Counted from the stretch's first letter, positions 51,976 to 61,176 are shown. The stretch is DNA of 64,000 nt from Demequina litoralis (GCF_030418455.1 NZ_JAUHPW010000005.1:124001-188000), one strand, 5' to 3'. A program made the numbers and translations. The notes: generated by a model not told the origin, from the sequence alone.

Positions 51976-52671
51976 CTACGAGTGCACGATCTGCGTGCCC
52001 TTGCGGGACTCGAGCACCTGGTCGACCAGGCCGTACTCCTTGGCCTGCTCGGCCGAGAGGAACGTGTCGCGCTCGATGTCCTCGCGCACCTTCTCCGCGG
52101 TCTGGCCGGAGTGGAACGCGAGGGTGTTCTCGAGCCACTCGCGCATGCGGAGCATCTCCTCCGCGTAGATCTCGATGTCCGAGGCCTGCGCGCGGGCGCC
52201 GCCCTCGATGCGCGGCTGGTGGATCATCACGCGGGCGTTGGGCAGCGCGAGGCGCTTGCCCGGGGTGCCCGCGGCGAGCAGCACCGCCGCCGCCGAGGCC
52301 GCCTGGCCCAGGCACACCGTCTGGATCTCCGGCTTGATGTACTGCATCGTGTCGTAGATCGCGGTGAGCGCGGTCTGCGAGCCGCCGGGCGAGTTGATGT
52401 ACAGGGTGATGAGGCGGTCCGGGTCCTGCGACTCGAGGACCAGGAGCTGCGCCATCACGTCGTCCGCGGAGGCGTCGTCGATCTGCACGCCGAGGAAGAT
52501 GATGCGGTCCTCGAAGAGCTTCGCGTACGGGTCCTGGCGCTTGAAGCCGTAGGCCGTGCGCTCCTCGAACTGGGGAAGGATGTAGCGCGACGAGGGGGCG
52601 TCCGCCGCCCCGCCGCCGAACGTGCCGGCCGTGCGACCGGCCGCCTGGAACGCGCGCTGGATCTCGCTCAC
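51976..52671 (-). CDS. clpP2: ClpP protease subunit, second gene (ClpP2)
   Basis: A 231-residue protease. '[21 protein letters not shown]' holds the catalytic Ser, 'RVMIHQP' the His and '[18 protein letters not shown]' (read in parts) the Asp region. A longer N-terminus than usual ('[26 protein letters not shown]') precedes the core and may be processed. Its ATG overlaps the clpP1 TGA by 4 bp. Actinobacteria form mixed ClpP1P2 barrels. Confidence 0.95.
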   Translation of the reverse strand: MSEIQRAFQAAGRTAGTFGGGAADAPSSRYILPQFEERTAYGFKRQDPYAKLFEDRIIFLGVQIDDASADDVMAQLLVLESQDPDRLITLYINSPGGSQTALTAIYDTMQYIKPEIQTVCLGQAASAAAVLLAAGTPGKRLALPNARVMIHQPRIEGGARAQASDIEIYAEEMLRMREWLENTLAFHSGQTAEKVREDIERDTFLSAEQAKEYGLVDQVLESRKGTQIVHS

Positions 52672-53282
52672 GCCTTGCCTCCCTGGGACTTGTCGCCGGC
52701 CTCGGCCGCGTGCTTGATGACCTTGTCGACGAAGCCGTACTCGAGGGCCTCGTCCGCGGTGAACCAGCGGTCGCGGTCGGCGTCCTTGGTGATCTGCTCG
52801 ATCGTCTTGCCGGTCTGGGCGGCGGTGAGGTCGGCGAGCACCTTCTTCATGTGCATGATGAGCTCCGCGTTGATGCGGATGTCGGTCGCGGTGCCGTAGA
52901 TGCCGCCCGAGGGCTGGTGCATCATCACGCGGGCGTGGGGCGTCGCGAAGCGCTTGCCCGGCGCGCCGGACGAGAGCAGGAACTGGCCCATCGAGGCCGC
53001 CATGCCCATCGCGACCGTCGCGACGTCGGGCTTGATGTACTGCATCGTGTCGTAGATCGCCATGCCCGCGGTGATCGAGCCGCCGGGGCTGTTGATGTAC
53101 AGGTAGATGTCCTGATCCGGGTCCTCGGCCGCGAGCAGCATCATCTGGGCGCAGATGGCGTTCGCGTTGTCGTCGCGCACCTCGTCGCCCAGCCAGATGA
53201 TGCGCTCGCGCAGCAGCCGGTTGAAGATCGAGTCGTTGAGCCCCATGCTGGGCCCCTCGCCTCGCGCCGTGATGTCGTTCAC
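52668..53282 (-). CDS. clpP1: ClpP protease subunit, first gene (ClpP1)
   Basis: A 204-residue protease. '[20 protein letters not shown]' holds the Ser, '[11 protein letters not shown]' the His and '[20 protein letters not shown]' the Asp. I chose GTG 53282 because AGGAGGAG lies at ideal spacing; an ATG at 53246 with GAGGGG is possible and gives a length nearer the mature enzyme. Confidence 0.95.
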   Translation of the reverse strand: MNDITARGEGPSMGLNDSIFNRLLRERIIWLGDEVRDDNANAICAQMMLLAAEDPDQDIYLYINSPGGSITAGMAIYDTMQYIKPDVATVAMGMAASMGQFLLSSGAPGKRFATPHARVMMHQPSGGIYGTATDIRINAELIMHMKKVLADLTAAQTGKTIEQITKDADRDRWFTADEALEYGFVDKVIKHAAEAGDKSQGGKA

Positions 53283-53354
53283 GTGTCTCCTCCTGTCGAG
53301 CGTCCTGGTCGACAGTAACGCGCGCGACCGACGCGACGATGCCGTTACCCCCCT

Positions 53355-53375
53355 GGTTTCGCTACGGGGTGAACC
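53355..53375. promoter_or_regulatory. Possible ClgR-type operator upstream of clpP1P2
   Basis: A 21-bp imperfect inverted repeat, GGTTTCGC - TACG - GGGTGAACC. Actinobacterial clpP1P2 operons are activated by ClgR at GTTCGC/GCGAAC-like palindromes; the match here is partial. Confidence 0.35.
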
Positions 53376-53423
53376 GCTACGGTCGGGACGGGCGCGAGGG
53401 ACGCCCGCGATGAGGGGACACGC

Positions 53424-53933
53424 ATGACCACCAACGACGACCCGTACCTGCACGCCCAGGGCGAGGGGACGATGCGCCCGGTCCAGCCGAGCCCGCCCGC
53501 CGAGGAGGGCTGGGTGCCGCAGCCCGAGTCCGAGATGACCGTGGCACCTCCCGCGCCGTTCGCGCAGTCGACCTACACGCAGCCGACGCCGCAGCCGACC
53601 CCGACGACGCCGGCTCCCTCCTACTCGTCCCCCGGCTATGCCGCGCCCACCCCGCAGCAGCCGTACTACGGGGGCTCCCCGACGCGCGCGACCAAGACCT
53701 GGATGAACGTCACGTCGCTCGTGTGCGCGCTGCTCGTGCCGGTGGTCGGCTCGCTGCTCGCGATCATCTTCGGCCACCTGGGCGTCGCGGCCTCCAAGCG
53801 GGGCGACGCCGAGTACAAGGGCATCGGCATCGCCGGCCTCGTCCTCGGCTACCTGGGCCTCGTCGGCGGCATCGTGTCCTTCCTGTACGCGATCTCGATC
53901 GTCGCGGACGCCTCGACGGTCACGGTCCAGTAG
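53424..53933 (+). CDS. DUF4190 membrane protein 1
   Basis: A 169-residue protein. A Pro/Thr/Tyr-rich disordered N-terminus (~90 residues) precedes two helices around '[33 protein letters not shown]' (read in parts), the DUF4190 signature (G-H-x-x...G-x-G-x-A-x-x-G-L-V-L-G-Y). First of three tandem paralogues; function unknown. Confidence 0.85.
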   Translation: MTTNDDPYLHAQGEGTMRPVQPSPPAEEGWVPQPESEMTVAPPAPFAQSTYTQPTPQPTPTTPAPSYSSPGYAAPTPQQPYYGGSPTRATKTWMNVTSLVCALLVPVVGSLLAIIFGHLGVAASKRGDAEYKGIGIAGLVLGYLGLVGGIVSFLYAISIVADASTVTVQ

Positions 53934-54046
53934 CGCTACCCCGACGCGGGATCAGGGCCCGATCGGGCGTGCGGACGATGCGCGGGCGCGGGCCCGCTCG
54001 CTAGCGTCGGGTGAGAGGCCGCCACCGGGGCGGCGAGGAGGACGCC

Positions 54047-54472
54047 ATGACCTATCCGCCGCAGGACCCGTACGGGCCCGCCCCCGACCAGGGCGGCTTC
54101 CAGCCGCAGCAGCCGCCGGCCTACGCGCAGCAGCCCGGCGTCCCCGGCCAGCCGCCGTACGGCGGCCAGGCCCCCGCATCGTCCACCGAGAAGAACTGGA
54201 TGGGCATCACGTCGCTCATCCTGTCGCTCGTGGGCCTGTTCACGTGGGTCACCGCGATCGCGGGCATCGTGCTGGGCCACCTCAGCCTGAGCGCCGCGCG
54301 GCGAGGCGAGGCCGACAACCGGGGCACCGGCCTCGCGGGCCTCATCATCGGCTACGTCGTCACCGTGCTCGGCGTCATCGCGATGATCGTGTTCTTCGTG
54401 CTCATCGGCTGGGTCGTGAGCGAGTGCGGCGGCTCGAACCCCGCCGACTGGTGCACCGACACCAACGCGTAG
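54047..54472 (+). CDS. DUF4190 membrane protein 2
   Basis: A 141-residue paralogue of the genes on either side: a Pro/Gln/Tyr-rich N-terminus (~55 residues), then 'ITSLILSLVGLFTWV' and 'GHLSLSAARRGEADNRGTGLAGLIIGYVV' (read in parts). It ends with a short Cys-containing tail ('CGGSNPADWCTDTNA') that may be extracytoplasmic. The CGCATCGTCC copy at 54175 reads 'ASS' in the linker. Confidence 0.85.
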   Translation: MTYPPQDPYGPAPDQGGFQPQQPPAYAQQPGVPGQPPYGGQAPASSTEKNWMGITSLILSLVGLFTWVTAIAGIVLGHLSLSAARRGEADNRGTGLAGLIIGYVVTVLGVIAMIVFFVLIGWVVSECGGSNPADWCTDTNA

Positions 54473-54556
54473 GACTACCAGGCCTTCGCCGCGCTCGCGC
54501 GGGCATGCGCGGCTAGCCTGAGAAGTGGTCCCGCACACGCGACCGGAGGAGGGACG

Positions 54557-55129
54557 ATGACCACGCCCGACGAGAACGAGAAGCCGCCGGAGCCCGCCCC
54601 GGCGGAGCCCACCGCCTACGAGCCGGCGCCGTCGACCGAGCCGACGCCCGCCGCTCCCGAGCCGACCGCCCAGCCCTCGGCCCCCGCGCAGCCCGCCGCC
54701 GCATCGTCCCCGCAGCCGGCGCCGCCGTACCAGCAGCCCGCCCCGCCCTACCAGCAGGCCCCGCCCGCGTACGCGCAGCCCGGGCCCGCGCAGGCGGGCT
54801 ACCCGCAGCAGCCCCCGCCGCAGCGGCCGCCGGGCCAGAGCGGCGCGAAGACGTGGATGAACATCACGTCGTTCGTCACGAGCATCCTGGGCCTGGGCCT
54901 GGTCGGCGTGATCTTCGGCCACCTGGGCGTGTCCGCGTCGAACAAGGGCGAGGCCGACCTCAAGGGCCTCGGCATCGCCGGCCTGATCCTCGGCTACGTG
55001 CAGATCGTCATCGGGATCATCCTGCTCATCGCGGTGATCGTCGGGATCGCGAGCTGCGCGTCCGACCCCGAGTGCGTCGACTGGTGGACCAGCATCCAGA
55101 ACGAGCTCGACAACGCCATGGCGGCCTGA
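54557..55129 (+). CDS. DUF4190 membrane protein 3
   Basis: A 190-residue paralogue with the longest Pro/Ala/Gln-rich N-terminus (~100 residues), the DUF4190 core ('VIFGHLGVSASNKGEADLKGLGIAGLILGYVQIV', in parts) and a Cys-containing C-terminus ('CASDPECVDWW'). GGAGGAGG precedes the ATG. A CGCATCGTCC copy (54700) again codes 'ASS' in the disordered part. Confidence 0.85.
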   Translation: MTTPDENEKPPEPAPAEPTAYEPAPSTEPTPAAPEPTAQPSAPAQPAAASSPQPAPPYQQPAPPYQQAPPAYAQPGPAQAGYPQQPPPQRPPGQSGAKTWMNITSFVTSILGLGLVGVIFGHLGVSASNKGEADLKGLGIAGLILGYVQIVIGIILLIAVIVGIASCASDPECVDWWTSIQNELDNAMAA

Positions 55130-55144
55130 CCGCCTGAGACGGCA

Positions 55145-55180
55145 CGAGGCCCCGGCCACCTGGCGGTGACCGGGGCCTCG
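55145..55180. terminator. Bidirectional terminator between DUF4190-3 and tig
   Basis: CGAGGCCCCGGCCACC and GGTGACCGGGGCCTCG pair around TGGC with one mismatch. Confidence 0.85.
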
Positions 55181-55207
55181 TCGCGTCTGCGAGGAGCTCG
55201 CGGAGGG

Positions 55208-56533
55208 TTACTCCGCGGCGGCGTCGGCGGCCGCGGCCTCCTCGGCCTTCTCGTCCTCGATCGAGCCGATGACCTCGGAGAGGTCCACCGCGGCGCCCGC
55301 GGTGTCGACCACGGTGGCGCGGCGCAGCGCGAAGGCGGTGGCCTTCGAGCGGGCGACCTCGGCGACCATGGCGGGGATCTGGCCGGCCTGCTCCACCTGC
55401 TGGATGAAGGTGCCCGGGTCCATGCCGTACTGGCGCGACGAGTTGATGAGGTAGTCGAGGAGCTCGGGCTGCTCGACGTCGATGTCCAGGTCGTCCGCGA
55501 GCTGGTCGAGGAGGATCTGGGTGCGGAGGGCCTTGGTGGCCTCCTCGGTGACCTCGGCGCGGTGCTCGTCGTCCTCGAGGCGGTTCTCGTTCTCGAGGTG
55601 GTTGTGGACCTCGTTCTCGATGACCTTCTTGGGGAGCTCGAAGTCGGTGGCCTCGGTCAGCTTCTCGAGGAGCTTCTCGCGGGCCTCCATGGCCTGGTTG
55701 TTGGTCTTGATGCGGGCGGCCTGCGTCTGCAGGTCCTCCTTGAGCTCGTCGATGGTGTCGAACTCGGAGGCGAGCTGCGCGAAGTCGTCGTCCGCCTCGG
55801 GGAGCTCGCGGGTCTTGACGGCGGTCACCTTGACGGTGATCTGCGCGGTCTCACCGGCGTGGTCGCCGGCCGCGAGCGGGCCCTCGAAGGTGGTCTCCTC
55901 GTCGGCCGACAGGCCCGTGATGGCCTCGTCGATGCCCTCGAGCATGTTGCCGGCGCCCACCTGGTAGGAGGTGCCCTGCACGGTGTCGATGGTCTCGTCG
56001 CCGATGACGGCGGTGAGGTCGATGGTGACGAAGTCGCCCTCGGCGGCGGGGCGGTCGACGCCCACGAGGGTGCCGAAGCGCTCGCGCAGCGCGTCGAGGC
56101 GCTCGGCGACGTCCTCGTCAGCCACGGCGACGGGCTCGACCTCGATGGTGAGGTCGGCGGGGGCCGGGAGGGTCACCTCGGGGCGCACCTCGACGACGGC
56201 GGTGAACTCGAGGCCCTCGTCACCCTCGACGATGCCGGGGACCTTGGTGACCTCGACCTCGGGCTGGCCGAAGGGACGGATGCCGGTCTCCTTGACCGCG
56301 TCGGTGTACCAGCCGGGCAGGCCGTCGTTGACGGCGTGCTCGATGATCGCGCCCTTGCCCACGCGCTGCTCGAGGACCTTCGCGGGCACCTTGCCCTTGC
56401 GGAAGCCGGGGATCTGGACCTGCTTGCCCACGTGCTCGTAGGCGTGCTTCATGCTGTCGGCGAGGTCCGCCTCGGTGAGGTTGACCGTGAGCTTGACGGT
56501 CGTGGCGTCGATCTTCTCGAGGGCGCTGGTCAC
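55208..56533 (-). CDS. tig: Trigger factor, ribosome-associated chaperone
   Basis: A 441-residue protein from GTG 56533 (AGGAG 6 nt upstream). 'IPGFRKGKVPAKVLEQRVG' is the ribosome-binding G-F-R-x-G-K-x-P loop; the FKBP-like domain ('GDFVTIDLTAVIGDETI') and C-terminal helical arms follow, ending in an Ala/Glu tail. It binds nascent chains at the exit tunnel. Placement near clpP-clpX is typical of bacteria. Confidence 0.97.
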   Translation of the reverse strand: MTSALEKIDATTVKLTVNLTEADLADSMKHAYEHVGKQVQIPGFRKGKVPAKVLEQRVGKGAIIEHAVNDGLPGWYTDAVKETGIRPFGQPEVEVTKVPGIVEGDEGLEFTAVVEVRPEVTLPAPADLTIEVEPVAVADEDVAERLDALRERFGTLVGVDRPAAEGDFVTIDLTAVIGDETIDTVQGTSYQVGAGNMLEGIDEAITGLSADEETTFEGPLAAGDHAGETAQITVKVTAVKTRELPEADDDFAQLASEFDTIDELKEDLQTQAARIKTNNQAMEAREKLLEKLTEATDFELPKKVIENEVHNHLENENRLEDDEHRAEVTEEATKALRTQILLDQLADDLDIDVEQPELLDYLINSSRQYGMDPGTFIQQVEQAGQIPAMVAEVARSKATAFALRRATVVDTAGAAVDLSEVIGSIEDEKAEEAAAADAAAE

Positions 56534-56737
56534 TACGTACTCCTGGCGTTGGGTTGTGGGGCCCGCGGAGGCTCCGGTGGCTCCCGCTGTTCGGGCAACC
56601 CTGCAATCGTACGCGCCGCACGGGCGCAGGCCAATTCGGGGGACATACCTCGCGATGCGGAAGACATTCGGGACGATGCGGAGAGCCGGGCCCCGTTCCA
56701 CTTGACGGCGGCCCGTGGCGGGCGTACCCATGGCGCC

Positions 56738-57208
56738 ATGAGGGATGCGCGCGAGGAGGCACTCGCCCAGCTGGTCACCGCCGTCCACCGGATGATCCGG
56801 GTGACGGTGGCGACCCACGGCGACCGCACCGCATCGTCCACGCGCCAGCTGCTCGCGACGCTGCACTCCGAGGGCGAGATGTCCATGCGGGAGCTGTCCG
56901 CGGCGCTCCGCATCGCCGCACCCGCCCTGGCGCACAGCGTGGCGATGCTCGAGGACCGGGGCCTGCTGACCCGCCGGCTCGACCCGAGCGGCAGCCGCGC
57001 GGACATGATCATGCTCACGGACGCCGGCAACGACGAGGCGGAGGCCTGGCACGCCCAGCTGTCCGCGATGATCCTGCCCGGGCTCGCGCACCTGAGCGAC
57101 GACGACTGGGAGGTCGTCGCCGGCGCGGCCGCGCGCATCGCCTCGTTCGACGGCGGCGCCCTGACCGTGCCGCCGCCGTCCGAGCCGCCGGGGCCGCGTC
57201 CGGTCTGA
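56738..57208 (+). CDS. MarR-family transcriptional regulator
   Basis: A 156-residue protein. 'LLATLHSEGEMSMRELSAALRIAAPALAHSVAMLEDRGLLTRRLDPSGSRADMIMLTDAG' (in parts) is a standard winged helix. TTGACG (56702-56707), 17 bp and TACCCA (56725-56730) would start the mRNA on the ATG, so it may be leaderless. A CGCATCGTCC copy codes 'ASS' (56830) in the N-terminal helix junction. Confidence 0.88.
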   Translation: MRDAREEALAQLVTAVHRMIRVTVATHGDRTASSTRQLLATLHSEGEMSMRELSAALRIAAPALAHSVAMLEDRGLLTRRLDPSGSRADMIMLTDAGNDEAEAWHAQLSAMILPGLAHLSDDDWEVVAGAAARIASFDGGALTVPPPSEPPGPRPV

Positions 57209-57219
57209 GACGGGCCCCG

Positions 57220-57780
57220 CTACAGGAACTGCAGCGGGTCGAACTCGGCGATCGGGATGATCCGCACCCGCGGCAGCGTCTCGTTGAACGCGTGCACGTC
57301 GTACTCGAGGTCGAAGAACTCGAGGCCCTGCTCCTGCAGCTCGATGAAGCCGCCGTTGCGGAACTCGACGAAGCCGGCGAGTCCCACGCGGCGGCCGTCG
57401 AGGAGGTCCTCGACCTGGTCCACGAAGTCGCCGTCGTTGCTCACCAGCACCACGTCCGCGTCGCGCTCGCGCAGCGCCTCCATGGTGCGCTGGATGGCGA
57501 TGTCGACCACCTTCTCGCCCGCGGAGCCGGACAGCGGCACCGGGCGGAAGCCGATCGCGAGCAGCGCCTGCACGAACGTCATCGGCAGCTCGTTGTTGGC
57601 CGCGAGGAAGAACAGGCCCTGGGCCGGCTGACCCCAGCGCTCCTCGGTGTGGCGCAGCACGCGCTCCCAGCGCGGACGCTCCTCGGGACGCGGCCGGCGG
57701 CCGAGGATGGACGTGCCGAGCGTGGCGTCGATGTTCTCGCCGTCGACCAGGACGTACGTGACCCGCTTGTCTCTACCCAT
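57220..57780 (-). CDS. NYN-domain (PIN-like) nuclease protein
   Basis: A 186-residue protein. 'YVLVDGENIDATLG', 'EKVVDIAIQRTMEAL' and 'VVLVSNDGDFVDQVEDLL' are the three acidic motifs of NYN/LabA-like PIN-fold RNases. Family members cleave structured RNA or act in stress regulation; the target here is unknown. Convergent with the MarR gene. Confidence 0.88.
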   Translation of the reverse strand: MGRDKRVTYVLVDGENIDATLGTSILGRRPRPEERPRWERVLRHTEERWGQPAQGLFFLAANNELPMTFVQALLAIGFRPVPLSGSAGEKVVDIAIQRTMEALRERDADVVLVSNDGDFVDQVEDLLDGRRVGLAGFVEFRNGGFIELQEQGLEFFDLEYDVHAFNETLPRVRIIPIAEFDPLQFL

Positions 57781-57812
57781 GCCGCGAGCCTACGCGGGCT
57801 TAGCCTGACCGC

Positions 57813-58397
57813 ATGAGCGATCCGCGCATCGTGCCTGCCAACCGGGTCTCCCGCGAGGACCTCGACCTCGTGATGCGCGACGGCGGCGACGCCAGCTCCT
57901 GCCGCTGCCAGTGGTTCAAGCTGCCGCAGTCGCAGTGGCAGTCCACCGGCCGCGACGCCCGGGACGATGCGCTGGCCGAGCAGGCGGGATGCGGGCACCC
58001 CGACGCGGCGGCGACGTCGGGCCCCGTCGCATACGTGGACGACGAGCCCGCCGGGTGGGTCGCCGTCGAGCCGCGCGTCGCCTACCCGCGACTGCGGACG
58101 GCACGGATCCCGTGGACCGGCCGGGACGAGGACCGGGACGATGCGGGGGTGTGGGCCGTCACCTGCTTCGTGGTCCGCCGGGGTTTCCGCGGGCGGGGTC
58201 TCGCGAAGTCGCTGGCAGTGGCGGCCGTGGCGCATGCCCAGGCGGGCGGCGCGACGGCGGTCGAGGGCTATCCGCGTGTGGACGGCGGGACCGTGTCCGA
58301 CCTGTTCGTGGGGTCCGCGTCCGTGTTCGCCGCTGCCGGGATGACCGAGGTGTCCCGGCCCACCCCGCTGCGCGCCGTCATGCGCGTGGAGCTGTGA
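57813..58397 (+). CDS. GNAT family N-acetyltransferase
   Basis: A 194-residue protein. An N-terminal 'SSCRCQWFKLP' Cys motif, then 'WAVTCFVVRRGFRGRGLAKSLAVAAVAHAQAGGA' (acetyl-CoA site R-G-x-G-x-A, read in parts). Two GGACGATGCG copies (57962, 58136) both read 'RDDA'. The stop overlaps the DUF1304 start (TGATG). Confidence 0.85.
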   Translation: MSDPRIVPANRVSREDLDLVMRDGGDASSCRCQWFKLPQSQWQSTGRDARDDALAEQAGCGHPDAAATSGPVAYVDDEPAGWVAVEPRVAYPRLRTARIPWTGRDEDRDDAGVWAVTCFVVRRGFRGRGLAKSLAVAAVAHAQAGGATAVEGYPRVDGGTVSDLFVGSASVFAAAGMTEVSRPTPLRAVMRVEL

Positions 58398-58783
58398 TGC
58401 TCGCGGCGGCGATGGTCCTCGCGGGGCTCGCGGCGCTCGTGCACGTGTACATCTTCTGGCTCGAGTCGGTCGTGTGGATGCGGCCGGCGACGCGGCGGGT
58501 GTTCAGGATCGCGTCGGAGGACGATGCGCGGACCACCCGGGCGCTCGCCTACAACCAGGGCTTCTACAACCTGTTCCTCGCGGTGGTGACGGTCGTGGGC
58601 ATCGTGCTGCTCGCGACCGGGTCGACGCCGGCCGGGGCCGCGCTCGTCTACGCAGGCAGCGGGTCGATGGTGGCGGCGGCGCTCGTGCTGGTGTCGGGGT
58701 CGCGGGCGTACGCGCGGGCCGCGGCGATCCAGGGGACGCTGCCGCTGCTCGCGGTGGTGGCGCTCACCGCCGCCGTGGTGTGA
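58397..58783 (+). CDS. DUF1304 membrane protein
   Basis: A 128-residue protein with four hydrophobic helices. 'LVHVYIFWLESVVW' near the start, 'ALAYNQGFYNLFLA' in the middle and a final 'AAAIQGTLPLLAVVAL' are the DUF1304 signature (H-x-Y-I-F-x-L-E...N-Q-G-x-Y-N-x-F-L...Q-x-x-P). Coupled to the upstream acetyltransferase. Confidence 0.9.
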   Translation: MLAAAMVLAGLAALVHVYIFWLESVVWMRPATRRVFRIASEDDARTTRALAYNQGFYNLFLAVVTVVGIVLLATGSTPAGAALVYAGSGSMVAAALVLVSGSRAYARAAAIQGTLPLLAVVALTAAVV

Positions 58784-58796
58784 CGCGCAGGGTCGG

Positions 58797-59393
58797 CTAG
58801 GCCTCGGCCTGCTTGGCCTCGAGCCGCTCCTTCGACGCCGCGCGCCACACCTTCACCCCGGCGTCCGCGTTGAGCAGGGCGATCCCCACGCCGACGACGA
58901 TGTCGGGCCAGCCCGACACCCACGCGAGCGCGATCGCCGCGGACGCGATGATCGCGACGTTGGCCAGCGCATCGTTCCGTGCGGACAGCCACGCCGCGCG
59001 GGCGAGCGAGCCGCCCGCGTGGCGGTGGCGCGCGAGGATCGCGGCCGCCGTCAGGTTGGCCGCGAGCGCACCGAGCGCGGTCACGGTCAGCGGGACCGTC
59101 TCGGGACGCGTGGGGTCGAGGATCTTCACCACGGCGGTGACGAGCGTGACGAGGGCGGGCACGAGGATCACGATCGCGAGCGCATGACCCACGCGCGAGC
59201 GCCGGTGCAGCGGCCACGCGGCGGCGAAGAAGATCAGCAGGTTGAGGATGCCGTCCTCGAGGAAGTCGATCGAGTCCGCCACGAGCGCGACCGAGCCGAT
59301 GAGCTGCGACACCGTGAACTCGACAACCGCGTAGGCGAGGTTGATGAGGGCGACCGCGAGCACGGCGCGGCGGAGCGGGTCGAGGCGGGCCAT
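58797..59393 (-). CDS. Cation diffusion facilitator (CDF) family transporter
   Basis: A 198-residue protein. Six hydrophobic helices, with 'SVALVADSIDFLEDG' (TM2 metal-site Asp residues) and 'SARNDALANVAIIAS' (TM5 N-D motif). It lacks the C-terminal cytosolic domain and is the short form. It likely exports a divalent cation. Confidence 0.85.
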   Translation of the reverse strand: MARLDPLRRAVLAVALINLAYAVVEFTVSQLIGSVALVADSIDFLEDGILNLLIFFAAAWPLHRRSRVGHALAIVILVPALVTLVTAVVKILDPTRPETVPLTVTALGALAANLTAAAILARHRHAGGSLARAAWLSARNDALANVAIIASAAIALAWVSGWPDIVVGVGIALLNADAGVKVWRAASKERLEAKQAEA

Positions 59394-59405
59394 GCGCCCA
59401 GCGTG

Positions 59406-60071
59406 TCAGGTGCGGGGCGCGGGCTCCGGAGCGCCGCGCACCAGCAGGCACAGCGCCAGCCCCGCCTCGGCGAGCAGGCTCACGGCGAACGCGGGGTAGC
59501 TCAGCTCGGGCTGGTCGGGGACCAGCAGCGCCTGCAGGAACCAGAACGCGACCGCCACCGCGTCGAGCAGCACCAGGTAGCCGAGCGCGCGCGGCACCAG
59601 CCTGCTGCGCAGGAGCAGCACGCCGAGCGGGACGAGCCACGTGCTGAAGAACAGCTGCGCGGCCACCACGCCGTTGCCATGCAGGTCGATCGCGACGAGG
59701 GTCGCGCCGACGCCGGCCTCCGACCCGAGGCCCACGGTGAGAACGACGAGGCTCGCCGTGTAGACCGCGACGCCGACCGCGTTGAGCACCAGGAACAGCT
59801 GCGCCAGGCTCCGGCCGAAGGGCCGCAGCAGCACCTGCAGCGCCCATGCGGCGAGCAGGAACAGCAGCTGCGACACCAGCGCGAAGACCAGGCCGACCCG
59901 GAAGCGCATCTCGGCGGTGGCGATGAGGTCGACGAGCGCATCCTCGTTGCTCAGCCCGATGCGCCCGATCTGGTCCGCGAGGAACGAGGCGAGGATGAAG
60001 GAGAGGTACAGGGCCCCGGCGGTCCGGGCGATCGCTGACCGGCGCCCGTGAGGCTCGTGCTCGGCAGACAT
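59406..60071 (-). CDS. DUF4386 membrane protein
   Basis: A 221-residue protein from ATG 60071 with six hydrophobic helices. 'RTAGALYLSFILASFLAD', 'LNAVGVAVYTASLVVLTVGLG' (read in parts) and 'STWLVPLGVLLLRSRLVPRALGYLVLLD' follow the DUF4386 pattern. No function known. 12 bp from the CDF gene; possibly co-transcribed. Confidence 0.75.
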   Translation of the reverse strand: MSAEHEPHGRRSAIARTAGALYLSFILASFLADQIGRIGLSNEDALVDLIATAEMRFRVGLVFALVSQLLFLLAAWALQVLLRPFGRSLAQLFLVLNAVGVAVYTASLVVLTVGLGSEAGVGATLVAIDLHGNGVVAAQLFFSTWLVPLGVLLLRSRLVPRALGYLVLLDAVAVAFWFLQALLVPDQPELSYPAFAVSLLAEAGLALCLLVRGAPEPAPRT

Positions 60072-60176
60072 CGCGACCCCCTCGGTCGGCGAGCTTCGAC
60101 TCCTCCAGTCAAGCACTGCGGAGGTGTGTGCGCGGATGGGCGCCAGCGAGAGGCGCACGGACCCGCGACGCCGGTA

Positions 60177-60206
60177 GTTGACACGTCAACACATCGCCCC
60201 TACATT
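60177..60206 (+). promoter_or_regulatory. Promoter with operator palindrome for the DoxX gene
   Basis: TTGACA (60178-60183), 17 bp, TACATT (60201-60206). The -35 lies within GTTGACACGTCAAC (60177-60190), a perfect inverted repeat, so a repressor probably sits there. GAAGGA precedes the ATG by 5 nt. Confidence 0.7.
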
Positions 60207-60240
60207 TACTTCAACCTACAAGCATTCGAAGGACAACTCG

Positions 60241-60660
60241 ATGGACACCGTCTTCCTCATCGCGCGCATCCTGGTCGCGCTCATCTTCCTGCTCTCCGCC
60301 GTCGGCCACGTCGCCAACGCGAACGCGATGGCCCAGTACGCCGACTACAAGGGCGCGCCGGGCGGCAAGGCCGGCGTGATCGTGTCCGGCATCGCCATGG
60401 GCGTCGGCGGCCTCATGATCCTTCTCGGCATCTGGGGCGAGATCGGCGCGCTGCTCATCGCCGCGACGCTCATCCCGGTCACCTTCTTCATGCACGCGTT
60501 CTGGAAGGAGACGGACCCGCAGGCCCGCCAGACCGAGCAGATCTCGTTCAACAAGAACCTGGGCCTCATCGGCGGCGCTCTTGCGCTGTTCCTGCTCTTC
60601 GCGAGTCAGGGCGCCGCGATGGGGCTCACCGTCACCGAGCCGCTCCTCACCATCGCCTGA
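60241..60660 (+). CDS. DoxX family membrane protein
   Basis: A 139-residue protein with four transmembrane helices. 'IARILVALIFLLSAVGHV' at the start and the conserved last-third pattern 'EQISFNKNLGLIGGALALFLL' (read in parts) are DoxX signatures. Members link to thiol or quinone redox metabolism and are often induced by stress. Confidence 0.9.
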   Translation: MDTVFLIARILVALIFLLSAVGHVANANAMAQYADYKGAPGGKAGVIVSGIAMGVGGLMILLGIWGEIGALLIAATLIPVTFFMHAFWKETDPQARQTEQISFNKNLGLIGGALALFLLFASQGAAMGLTVTEPLLTIA

Positions 60661-60675
60661 GCTGCGGCCGACGTG

Positions 60676-60708
60676 CCACGGGGCGGCCCCGACCGGGCCG
60701 CCCCGTGG
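60676..60708 (+). terminator. Intrinsic terminator after the DoxX gene
   Basis: CCACGGGGCGGCCC and GGGCCGCCCCGTGG pair around CGACC. Confidence 0.85.
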
Positions 60709-60740
60709 TGCGCGCGAGCGGGTGATCCGCCGCTGTCGGA

Positions 60741-60817
<77 letters not shown>

Positions 60818-60907
60818 TCCGCGCCGTCGTCGGCGCGATGTTCCTCGCTCGCGCGAGGCTCCGCTACTCTAGTACGCGCCGCGCAGGCGTCAGCGCCGGT
60901 CGGCTTC

Positions 60908-60981
60908 GCGGGTGTAGCTCAATGGTAGAGCCTCAGTCTTCCAAACTGATTGCGCGGGTTCGATTCCCGTCACCCGCTCCA
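60908..60981 (+). tRNA. tRNA-Gly (anticodon TCC)
   Basis: GCGGGTG...CACCCGC acceptor; anticodon loop CTTCCAA gives TCC; T loop TTCGATT. CCA is encoded at 60979-60981. Confidence 0.95.
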
Positions 60982-60988
60982 TGTGATG

Positions 60989-61029
60989 TGTCGGGACATC
61001 GTTCACAGATGTCTCGGGTCATCGTTCAC
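60989..61029 (-). mobile_element. IS481-type element end (terminal repeat)
   Basis: Two imperfect ~20-bp direct units, TGTCGGGACATCGTTCACAG and TGTCTCGGGTCATCGTTCAC. From memory, such ends are common on IS481-family elements in actinobacteria. No second end is in the window. Confidence 0.5.
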
Positions 61030-61155
61030 CACAGGCCCCTCCTTCGGGAGGGGCCTGTGGTGTTTCCTGGGCTGGTAGTCGTGGGTCTCGTCGAGGTGGT
61101 GCTCGGCGATGATCGCGCCGGTGGTGCGGTCGGGGCGCACGCGTGTCGGCGGGCG
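61003..61155 (-). pseudogene. IS481-like transposase, C-terminal remnant
   Basis: In minus frame the sequence reads 'VRPDRTTGAIIAEHHLDETH' then 'DYQPRKHHRPL'. IS481 transposases end in a closely similar way (…G-E…L-D-P-T-x-D-Y-Q-P). Everything upstream of this tail is replaced by unrelated repeat sequence. The tail runs over the hairpin and into the element end. Confidence 0.5.
61029..61060. terminator. Perfect 14-bp hairpin with TTCG loop
   Basis: CCACAGGCCCCTCC - TTCG - GGAGGGGCCTGTGG. It probably terminates transcription from the tRNA-Gly side or into the element. Confidence 0.8.
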
Positions 61156-61176
61156 GGCGCGCACTTCGTGTTCGCG

